Shown in pieces: positions 33,756 through 40,534 of a stretch of 64,000 nt of DNA. The stretch is taken from the NCBI GenBank assembly GCA_965219305.1, contig OZ244725.1:2790001-2854000 (forward strand), written 5' to 3'. The translations under genes were made by a program, and so were the position numbers. The notes under the pieces are model-generated. The model was not told where the DNA came from. It saw only the letters and a list, made by a program, of their open reading frames with translations, and ran no database searches. How positions within the stretch are numbered: position 1 is the stretch's first letter; each line of letters opens with the position of its first letter. Source of the stretch: DATHTS01 sp965219305. Lineage in GTDB: Bacteria; Acidobacteriota; Blastocatellia; Pyrinomonadales; Pyrinomonadaceae.

Positions 33756-33951
33756 GCAATCCATTTCCTCTGCGTCGCAAAGCATTTGTGTTGTCGTGCA
33801 AAGCATTTCGTTCATCGTGCAAAGCATTTGTGTTGTTCTGCAAAGCATTTCGTCTGTATTGCAAAGCATTTATGTTGTTCTGCAAAGCATTTTGTTTGTT
33901 ACGCAAACGACTCTAAATATCAAGCAAACCATTTTGTCCGTTACGCAATAG
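33756..33951. repeat. 21-bp minisatellite with a 42-bp higher-order pattern
   Basis: Nine contiguous units of 21 bp begin at 33756, each starting GCAA(AGCATTT). Units 2, 4 and 6 share TGTGTTGT and units 3 and 5 share TCGT, giving an alternating 42-bp period. The last units are decayed. Both strands have open frames of 66-75 codons with a 7-residue period (QSI.... on plus, NAL.... on minus), but these follow automatically from a stop-free 21-bp unit, so I call the repeat and not a gene. Confidence 0.9.
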
Positions 33952-33996
33952 ATTTGTTTTATTATCCACCGGATATTTGCAACGACATAAAAATCT

Positions 33997-34461
33997 TTAC
34001 ACGGAAAAATCCGACTTTCCGCCCGTTTTCAAATTCAGTTTTATGTCGGAAATGACGATTTTTTTATCAACCGCCTTGCACATATCGTAGATCGTCAGCG
34101 CGGCGACCGAAACCGCCGTCAATGCTTCCATTTCCACGCCCGTCTGCGAAGAAGTTTTCGCTTCGGCGGTCAGATAAATTCCGTCTTTTTCAATTTCTGC
34201 CGTAACTTCGACCTTTGAAAGATTTATTTGATGACACAGCGGAATCAGTTCCGAAGTCCGTTTCGCGCCCATAATTCCGGCGATTCGCGCAATTTCGAGC
34301 GGATTTCCTTTCGGATTCACATTCTCGCGCAAAATCTCCAGAGTTTTCTCCGCCAGCAAAACTTTTCCGGTCGCAATCGCCCGTCGCGCCGTCGTTTCTT
34401 TCGCGGAAACATCAACCATTTTTATCTTCCCGCTCTCATCAAAATGCGAAAGTTTTTCCAT
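33997..34461 (-). CDS. moaC: Cyclic pyranopterin monophosphate synthase
   Basis: MoaC completes formation of cyclic pyranopterin monophosphate in molybdenum cofactor synthesis. The product has SHFDESGKIKMVDVSAKETT at the start, the conserved PLCHQINLSKV, then GVEMEALTAVSVAALTIYDM and a C-terminal DIKLNLKTGGKS. The ATG at 34461 (MEKLSHFD) gives the usual length of about 154 residues. An in-frame extension to 34506 would read through a repeat element. moeA follows upstream on the same strand, 64 bases away. Confidence 0.96.
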   Translation of the reverse strand: MEKLSHFDESGKIKMVDVSAKETTARRAIATGKVLLAEKTLEILRENVNPKGNPLEIARIAGIMGAKRTSELIPLCHQINLSKVEVTAEIEKDGIYLTAEAKTSSQTGVEMEALTAVSVAALTIYDMCKAVDKKIVISDIKLNLKTGGKSDFSV

Positions 34462-34504
34462 TTTATTTACTTTTCTCTCTTCTTTTTTCCGCGTCTTTCC
34501 GCGC

Positions 34505-34517
34505 ATTTCGCGGGCAA
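34505..34517. repeat. Half copy of the TTGCCCGCGAAA hairpin element
   Basis: ATTTCGCGGGCAA, the right arm shared with the elements at 51727-51803 and 62800-62874, preceded by related sequence (CGCGTCTTTCCGCGC). The left arm is absent here. It lies between moeA and moaC. Confidence 0.6.
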
Positions 34518-34525
34518 ATCCTTCT

Positions 34526-35776
34526 TCAATTCAAATAAGCGATCTCAACCGTTTCACCGCTTTCTATCTTCCCATCACGCGGAATGAAAACCAGCGATTC
34601 AGCCCGGGCGAATGAAATAAAATTCGATGAACCAGACCAACGCAGAACGTCCGCGATGAGTTCGCCTTTTTCGTTCGTTCCAAGCATCGCAGGCAAAAAC
34701 GAATCGCGCCCTTTCGCGCCTTTGCCGTCATTTTTTAACACAGCGATTCCGCGTTTTAATTCCGCGTTTTCCGCGCTCTGCATTTTCAAGATCGCCGTCC
34801 GCGCGAAAAGATGAAACGTAACCGCCGCCGAAACGGGATTTCCCGGCAGACCGAAAATCAAACAACCGTTCAGACGCGCAAAAACCGCCGGTTTTCCGGG
34901 TTTTAATTCAATCTTTTCAAAGAAAATCTCCGCGCCGAGTTCTTCCAAAACCGTCTTTGTAAAATCGTATTTTCCGACCGAAACGCCGCCGGTTAAGATT
35001 AACACTTGGCACTTCGCCTTTTGTTCTTTGCTTTCTGAACTTTGAACTTTGAACTTTGAACTTTGAACTCCCGCGGCGGCGGCAATGGTTTCGCGCAGAT
35101 TTTCGATGTCGTCGCCGACGCGCGGGAGAATTTCAGTCGTTTCGGCAAAATCTTCGGCGAAGAATTTAAGCATTATCGAATTCGATTCGCGGATTTGATC
35201 CTTGTCGGGCGTTTCGTTAATTTTTACAAGTTCATTTCCCGTCGCTAAGATTTTCACGTTCGGTCGCTGGAAAACTTTCAATTTCGCATAACCGAACGCG
35301 GCGAGCGCGGCGATCTTCGTTTTCGTGATTTGTTCGCCGATGCTGAAAACCTTTGCGCCGTTTTCGGTTTCCGAACCTTTTTTCGTGATATATTTCGCGG
35401 TCTTTGTCGGCTCGAAAATCTCTACCGTTTCAGATTCTTCTTTCGTAACTTCGACTCTCTGCACCGCGTCCGCGCCTTTGGGAACAGGTGCGCCCGTCAT
35501 TATTCTTACGGCTTCGCCCATTTTCAATTCGCCGTCAAATCCGCTTCCAGCCGCCGATTCGCCGATGATCTTTAATTTGACCGGCGCGTTTTCCGTATCG
35601 CCCGCGATCACGGCGTAACCGTCCATCTGCGAACGGTCAAACGGCGGCAAATCCATATCGGCAAAAATATCTTCCGCCAAAATACGATTTTTTGCATCAG
35701 TTAATTCGACAGTTTCGATTTCGAGCAAATGCGTTTCGCGCAAAACGATTTCGATGGCTTCGGATATATTTATCAT
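34526..35776 (-). CDS. moeA: Molybdopterin molybdenumtransferase
   Basis: MoeA inserts molybdate into adenylylated molybdopterin. The 416-residue protein has DMDLPPFDRSQMDGYAV (near 40-56), RIMTGAPVPKGADAV, ILATGNELV, the MoCF-binding LILTGGVSVGKYDFT and FGLPGNPVSAAVTF. Residues about 237-251, just before LILTGG, are a low-complexity stretch (QSSKFKVQSSESKEQKAK) encoded by a 7-bp repeat and absent from normal MoeA, so an insertion into a loop. It probably forms an operon with moaC. Confidence 0.96.
   Translation of the reverse strand: MINISEAIEIVLRETHLLEIETVELTDAKNRILAEDIFADMDLPPFDRSQMDGYAVIAGDTENAPVKLKIIGESAAGSGFDGELKMGEAVRIMTGAPVPKGADAVQRVEVTKEESETVEIFEPTKTAKYITKKGSETENGAKVFSIGEQITKTKIAALAAFGYAKLKVFQRPNVKILATGNELVKINETPDKDQIRESNSIMLKFFAEDFAETTEILPRVGDDIENLRETIAAAAGVQSSKFKVQSSESKEQKAKCQVLILTGGVSVGKYDFTKTVLEELGAEIFFEKIELKPGKPAVFARLNGCLIFGLPGNPVSAAVTFHLFARTAILKMQSAENAELKRGIAVLKNDGKGAKGRDSFLPAMLGTNEKGELIADVLRWSGSSNFISFARAESLVFIPRDGKIESGETVEIAYLN
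35037..35071. repeat. In-frame 7-bp tandem array inside moeA
   Basis: GAACTTT four times (35037-35064), then GAACTCC. The upstream TTCTTTGCTTTCT looks like decayed units. On the coding strand it gives Ser/Lys/Gln/Val-rich sequence. Confidence 0.88.
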
Positions 35777-35783
35777 TATAAAT

Positions 35784-35853
35784 GGATAACGAATAATGGA
35801 TAGTGGAAAATGGAAAACAAAAAATTATCCGTTATCCGCTATCCATTATCCAC
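35784..35853. repeat. Paired inverted heptamer arrays between the ABC exporter and moeA
   Basis: The left array GGATAAC, GAATAAT, GGATAGT, GGAAAAT, GGAAAAC faces the right array TTATCCG, TTATCCG, CTATCCA, TTATCCA. The arms are complementary, for example ATAATGGATAG against CTATCCATTAT. It fills the gap between the ABC gene stop and the moeA start. Confidence 0.85.
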
Positions 35854-37662
35854 TTAATCAGTCGCGTCGAGTTCTTCTTCCAACAATTGACGCTCATAAA
35901 GATCGGCGTATTCGCCGCCGATCTTTAATAATTCGTCGTGCGTTCCGCGCTCGATTATTTCGCCGTCTTCGAGAACGCAAATCAGATCGGCATCGCGGAT
36001 CGTCGAGATTCTGTGCGACACGATCAGAGTCGTTCTTCCGGTTCGCACGTCGCGCAGACCGTGCAGAATTTTTTCTTCCGTGTATGTGTCAACCGCCGAA
36101 AGAGAATCGTCCAAAACCAAAATTCGCGGATTTCGCATCACGGCGCGGGCGATTGCCGTGCGCTGTTTTTGTCCGCCCGAAAGCGTAATGCCGCGTTCGC
36201 CGACGCGCTGTTCGTATTTGTATGGAAAATCTTTGATGTCGTCGGCAAGTCCGGCAATCGCGGCGGCTTTTTCGACCGACATTTTGCCGTTTTGCGTGGC
36301 GACGGCGGCGATGGTGTTCAATGCAATCTCTTTTTTTGAATCGCCGTTCGTATTTTCCGGCTTATCAACTCCGAACGCGATGTTGTTTGCTAAAGTATCG
36401 CTGAACAAAAACGTTTCCTGCGGCACGAAACCGATGGCACGGCGGATTTGTTCGAGCGGGAATTGTTGAAGCGGAATGTCGTCAATGAAAATCGTGTTGT
36501 CCGGCGCGTCCATCAAACGCGGAATCAAGCTGACGATAGTTGATTTCCCGCTTCCGGTTTTGCCGACGAACGCGACGGTTTCGCCGGGTTCGATCTTTAA
36601 ATTTATATTTTTGAGAACGGATTTGTCTTCGTAAGCAAAAGTTAAGTTTTTGAATTCAATTTTGCCTTTGATCTTCGGCTGGCGTTCGATATTTTCATCG
36701 TCTTTGATCGTCGGAATCGTTTCCAAAATCGCGTTAAATCTTTTCAGCGAAGCCGTGCCGCGCTGGTAAAGATTGACGACGTAACCGAGCGCGATGAGAT
36801 ACCAGATCATTCTTTGCAAATAAAGAATGAACGCCGTAAAATCGCCCGCCGTGATTTCGCCGCGCACCGCCATCGGAACGCCCGCCGCGACGATTATCAC
36901 GAATCCCAGACCAATAAAAAAGAACATCAGCGGACGCATCGCCGCGCCGTATTTGACGAGCGCGATGTTTTTGTCCGCATACGCATTATTTAAAACCTGA
37001 AAATGTTCGATCTCCGCGTCTTCCTGAGCATAAGCGCGGACGACGCGCACTCCCGACAGATTTTCCTGTGCGCGTGCCGTGATGTTGGAGAAAAATTCCT
37101 GAATCTTTTCAAAACGGACGTGAATCTGCTGACCGAGAATGTTCACCGTCAAACTGACGAACGGCATCGGAATCAGCATCAAAAGCGTAAGTTTCACCGA
37201 AAAACTCATCAAAACCGGAATGACAATGCAAAGCGCGAAGATCGCCTGAAAGCTGTAAAGAATCATCGGTCCGACGAGCTGCCGCACCGCCGCCAGATCG
37301 TTCGTCGCCCGCGCCATCAGATCGCCGACGCGGTTATTCGAGAAATATTCGAGCGGCTGATCAACCAGTGCGGCGTAAAAATCCTGCCGCATATCGAATT
37401 CGATGTGCCGCGAAGCGTTTATCAAAAGCCGCCGCTGCCAGAACAGGAAAACACCGCTGACCGCGCTTATTCCCAGAATCAAAATCGGATAATAGATGAT
37501 TTTTTCCCGCGTTACTTCCGTGCCGATGTCGTCAATCGCCATCCCGATCAAATACGGAATCAGCAAACCGAAACCCATCGAACACAGAATAAAGAAAATT
37601 CCGGCGATGACGTGCCATTTGTAAGGCTTGAAATAACGCGCAAACTTTCGCAGTTCGTTCAT
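35854..37662 (-). CDS. ABC exporter, fused permease and ATPase (MsbA/MdlB type)
   Basis: A roughly 602-residue half-transporter with six helices (about 10-310) and a C-terminal ATPase with GKTGSGKST (Walker A), FVPQETFLFSDT (Q-loop), LSGGQKQRTA (signature), ILVLDDSLSAVD (Walker B) and SHR (H-loop). A homodimer would export a lipid, peptide or drug; the substrate cannot be inferred. The ATG at 37662 (MNELRKFARYF) is preferred to a GTG at 37686. A Lys/Asn-rich insert lies in the helical domain of the ATPase (near 475-500). Confidence 0.92.
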   Translation of the reverse strand: MNELRKFARYFKPYKWHVIAGIFFILCSMGFGLLIPYLIGMAIDDIGTEVTREKIIYYPILILGISAVSGVFLFWQRRLLINASRHIEFDMRQDFYAALVDQPLEYFSNNRVGDLMARATNDLAAVRQLVGPMILYSFQAIFALCIVIPVLMSFSVKLTLLMLIPMPFVSLTVNILGQQIHVRFEKIQEFFSNITARAQENLSGVRVVRAYAQEDAEIEHFQVLNNAYADKNIALVKYGAAMRPLMFFFIGLGFVIIVAAGVPMAVRGEITAGDFTAFILYLQRMIWYLIALGYVVNLYQRGTASLKRFNAILETIPTIKDDENIERQPKIKGKIEFKNLTFAYEDKSVLKNINLKIEPGETVAFVGKTGSGKSTIVSLIPRLMDAPDNTIFIDDIPLQQFPLEQIRRAIGFVPQETFLFSDTLANNIAFGVDKPENTNGDSKKEIALNTIAAVATQNGKMSVEKAAAIAGLADDIKDFPYKYEQRVGERGITLSGGQKQRTAIARAVMRNPRILVLDDSLSAVDTYTEEKILHGLRDVRTGRTTLIVSHRISTIRDADLICVLEDGEIIERGTHDELLKIGGEYADLYERQLLEEELDATD

Positions 37663-37771
37663 TAAAATTAGATTAAATGAGCGCACGGCGGAATGTAAAG
37701 GATGCGGTATGAAGGATAACAGATGAATAGTTAGGAATAACGGGAAATATAAAGTTTTTAATTTGATTTAA

Positions 37772-38242
37772 TCATAGAAAATTTTTCCATTTTTGACTTT
37801 CGGCAACTTCTTTTATCAATTCACTTCTCTCTGTTAAAATCTTCGTCATATATTTTTCCAGAAAAAGCGCGTCGGCAATTTTGCCGAATATCCAAAAAGG
37901 CGAAGAATATTCAAAAACATCGCGCATCAATGTATTACCGTTTGTTTTATCAAAAAAATGGTCGTGCGTAAAACTTTTGAACGCACCATTTTGCATTGTG
38001 TCGCGAAAATACCGCGGACGGTCAAAAGCGGTAATTTTTGAAGTCAGTTTTTGATTGATGCCGAAATGTGTTGCCTGCTACGTCACACTTTCTCCGTATT
38101 CAATTAAGCCTTCGGTTGTTCCTTCGATTGCTTTTTCTTTATTTCTCAACATCGTTTGGACGTGCAAATCAATACAACGCGCAAGATCGAAAACTCTTTC
38201 AACCGGCGCGTTAACCAATAATTTCATTTCAATGACCGGCAT
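37772..38242 (-). pseudogene. SRPBCC/START-type ligand-binding protein, broken by an amber codon
   Basis: The full frame would be 156 residues: MPVIEMKLLVNAPVERVFDL at the start, GESVT, then TAG at 38078-38080 (codon 55), QATHFGINQKLTSKITAF, and a normal SRPBCC end (FKSFTHDHFF, LMRDVFEYSSPF). Related proteins have Trp in the TW.A.HFG motif at the stop position, so one TGG to TAG change explains it. All other codons are intact, so the loss is recent or is a sequencing error. SRPBCC proteins bind hydrophobic ligands. Confidence 0.85.
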
Positions 38243-38325
38243 AATTTATTGATTCATTTTTTTTCGCAAAAACGAACTCATATCGCATTATGAAATTACT
38301 TTGATCTATTGTCTAATATAAAATT

Positions 38326-39024
38326 ATGCCGCAGACACCGCACACGGAAAAACATTTTACGGCGGGCGACACCGTCCGCGATGTCGTTATCGGGATGGCG
38401 GACGGTTTGACCGTTCCGTTCGCGCTTGCCGCCGGACTTTCGGGCGCGATTGATACGACTTCGATCATTGTTACCGCCGGATTTGCGGAGATCGTCGCGG
38501 GTTCGATTGCGATGGGATTGGGCGGTTATCTCGCCGGAAAATCCGACGCGGAGCATTTTGACAAAGAATACAAACGCGAAATGTATGAAATCGAAAATAT
38601 GCTCGAACACGAAAAGGACGAGGTTTTGGAGATTTTGGAAAATTACGGTTTGACGCGAACGGAAGGAAAACCGATTGTTGAATCGCTCGCTTCGCGTCCG
38701 GCGGATTTTGCGGATTTTATGATGCGGTTTGAACTCGGACTTGAAAAACCCGAACCGAAACGCGCTCTGCAAAGCGGCGCAACCATCGGCGGCGCGTATA
38801 TTCTGGGCGGCTTGATCCCGCTTTTCCCGTATATAATCTTAGACGAAGCGCACGTCGCTCTCTTATGGTCGGTCGTCGTAACGGTTATCGCGCTGTTTAT
38901 TTTCGGCTACGTCAAAGGAAGATTCACGGGAACTCAACCGCTCAAAAGCGCGCTGCAAACATGTCTGATCGGAAGCGCGGCGGCAGGCGCGGCGTTTTTG
39001 ATCGCTCGTCTGATCGGCGGTTAA
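38326..39024 (+). CDS. VIT1/CCC1-family iron/manganese transporter
   Basis: A 232-residue membrane protein. The N-terminal GDTVRDVVIGMADGLTVPFA and GFAEIVAGSIAMGLGGYLAG carry the helix 1-2 metal-site residues of the family. A Glu-rich cytosolic segment (EIENMLEHEKDEVLEILE, about 87-104) matches the metal-binding hairpin of VIT1. Three further helices follow, for about five in all. It would move Fe2+ or Mn2+ out of the cytosol. A compact hairpin follows the gene. Confidence 0.92.
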   Translation: MPQTPHTEKHFTAGDTVRDVVIGMADGLTVPFALAAGLSGAIDTTSIIVTAGFAEIVAGSIAMGLGGYLAGKSDAEHFDKEYKREMYEIENMLEHEKDEVLEILENYGLTRTEGKPIVESLASRPADFADFMMRFELGLEKPEPKRALQSGATIGGAYILGGLIPLFPYIILDEAHVALLWSVVVTVIALFIFGYVKGRFTGTQPLKSALQTCLIGSAAAGAAFLIARLIGG

Positions 39025-39032
39025 CAATTGGA

Positions 39033-39054
39033 GCGCGGACAGCTTTTTCCGCGC
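39033..39054 (+). terminator. Hairpin after the VIT1 gene
   Basis: GCGCGGA (39033-39039) and TCCGCGC (39048-39054) form a GC-rich stem nine bases past the stop. There is no clear T run afterwards, so termination is only suggested. Confidence 0.45.
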
Positions 39055-39163
39055 GTCTCGAATTTAAATAACATCCGGTTCGACACAAAATTTGCCGCTT
39101 ACAATATTCACAAGTCATACGCAGTTTTTGGTTTGCTCTGCGTATATATGCAATGAAAAATTC

Positions 39164-39835
39164 TTATGCCGAACCCGCGTTATTTATCGCTTCCATCATA
39201 TTTTCGACTACTTCCGGCAAATTCATTTCGCCCGTGTCAATAACGACGGCATCTTCAGCGATCATCAGCGGCGAATCTTCACGCGAAACATCGCGCGTGT
39301 CACGTTCATTTATTTCCGACAAAGTATTTTCAAACGTCGTTTTTCTGCCGCGCTGTAAATCTTCTTCAAAACGGCGGCGTGCGCGGGTTTCGGGCGTGGC
39401 GGTTAAGAAAAATTTAATGTCGGCATCGGGAAAAACGACCGTTCCGATGTCGCGTCCGTCCAAAACACAGCCGTTGGGCGCGAGTTTTCCGATTTCCTGC
39501 TGGCGTTTGACGAGATTTCTCCGAACTCCCGAATAACCGGAAATTATCGAAGCCGTCTGCCCGATCTCGTTCGTGCGGATCTTCGCCGTAATATCTTCGC
39601 CGTTTAATTTTACAAAAAGTTCGTCCGGTTCGCCGAGCAATTCAACTCTCGAACTTTCCGCAATTTCGACGACCTTTTTTTCGTCTGACGGCGAAATTCC
39701 GTTTTGCAAAACGGCAAACGCGACGGCACGATACATCGCGCCCGTGTCCAGATAAAGTAAGTTAAGTTTTTTTGCCAGCATTTTGCCGAGCGTGGATTTT
39801 CCCGCGCCGGAAGGTCCGTCAATGGCGATGATCAT
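39164..39835 (-). CDS. cmk: Cytidylate kinase
   Basis: Phosphorylates CMP/dCMP with ATP. The 223-residue protein has the P-loop GPSGAGKST (7-15), KKLNLLYLDTGAMYRAVA (CMP-binding), LDGRDIGTVVFPDA and ARRRFEEDL (LID region). The length is typical. The gene downstream of a conserved hypothetical (39875-40384) is in the same orientation with a 39-base gap. Confidence 0.97.
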   Translation of the reverse strand: MIIAIDGPSGAGKSTLGKMLAKKLNLLYLDTGAMYRAVAFAVLQNGISPSDEKKVVEIAESSRVELLGEPDELFVKLNGEDITAKIRTNEIGQTASIISGYSGVRRNLVKRQQEIGKLAPNGCVLDGRDIGTVVFPDADIKFFLTATPETRARRRFEEDLQRGRKTTFENTLSEINERDTRDVSREDSPLMIAEDAVVIDTGEMNLPEVVENMMEAINNAGSA

Positions 39836-39874
39836 TTTTGTATGTTCTGCGGAAGATTTTATTCTGATTTTCGT

Positions 39875-40384
39875 TTATTCGACTCTGATTGCCGTCACTT
39901 TCCAATAAGCATTCGCGCGGTCGTCGTCCTTTGTAAAACCGTCAATCGAAACAGTAACTTCGCGGGTTTCGTTTGTTTCCAGTTTTTCGATTTCTTTGGG
40001 AATTATGATTAAAGTTTTGTCTTTAATAATATTCTTTTTCGAATCGATCATTCCGACTTTTATTTCCAATCCCGTCAATGTTTTGCCAGTGATATTTTTA
40101 ACCGTTCCGGTCAGATTCATCAAAATCGTTCCCATTCCGGTGCGCGATTGCGTCATACGGTCGGAATTGTTGTAAATGATGATTTTCTTTGTCAATTCAT
40201 CAAATCCCGGATCACCTTCGTGCACGGCGTTTTCGATGGTTTCCGCCTTTATTTCCTCGCTCGCCGGCATCAAAGTCGTCGCCGCAATGATCGCCGCCGC
40301 GCTCAAAACTGCTATTATCAGCGCGATGATAAATGTTTTGTTAATACCTTTTTTCGGTTCGTCTTGTTGGTCAAAAGATTTCAT
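39875..40384 (-). CDS. Single-helix membrane-anchored protein with FxLYD-like domain, unknown
   Basis: About 169 residues: a short cytosolic N-terminus, one helix (about 18-40, TFIIALIIAVLSAAAIIAAT) and an extracytoplasmic beta-sandwich-like part with LTGTVKNITGKTLTGLEIKV, the pattern of FxLYD/DUF domains in which a strand is followed by VKN.....L..V.V. The ATG at 40384 (MKSFDQQDE) is favoured over an in-frame TTG at 40390. The function is unknown. Confidence 0.7.
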   Translation of the reverse strand: MKSFDQQDEPKKGINKTFIIALIIAVLSAAAIIAATTLMPASEEIKAETIENAVHEGDPGFDELTKKIIIYNNSDRMTQSRTGMGTILMNLTGTVKNITGKTLTGLEIKVGMIDSKKNIIKDKTLIIIPKEIEKLETNETREVTVSIDGFTKDDDRANAYWKVTAIRVE

Positions 40385-40388
40385 ATTC

Positions 40389-40531
40389 AATAGTTAGTTG
40401 TCAGTTACCGTTTGTCGGTTGTCATCTGTCCAAAATCGAAAATTGCCGCGTAAATGTGTTAAAATTTCCCAAAGAACGAATTGTAAAAATACTACTACTA
40501 ACAACCGACAACTTACAACCGACAACCGACC
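40389..40531. repeat. Two facing heptamer arrays flanking the priA promoter region
   Basis: The left array (40389-40430) contains GTTGTCA, GTTACCG, TTTGTCG, GTTGTCA. The right array (40493-40531) contains complementary words such as CTAACAACC, GACAACT, TACAACC, GACAACC. They enclose about 60 bases that must hold the divergent promoters of priA and the FxLYD-like gene. Confidence 0.8.
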
Positions 40532-40534
40532 AAA

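Noticed and set aside
33756..33951. Possible CRISPR array
   Set aside because: Units are only 21 bp in total, with no spacers of constant length between identical repeats, and no cas genes are nearby. It is a minisatellite.
33679..33951. Heptad-repeat peptides on both strands (66 and 75 codons)
   Set aside because: Open frames arise automatically from a stop-free 21-bp unit; no ribosome-binding site and both strands look equally coding.
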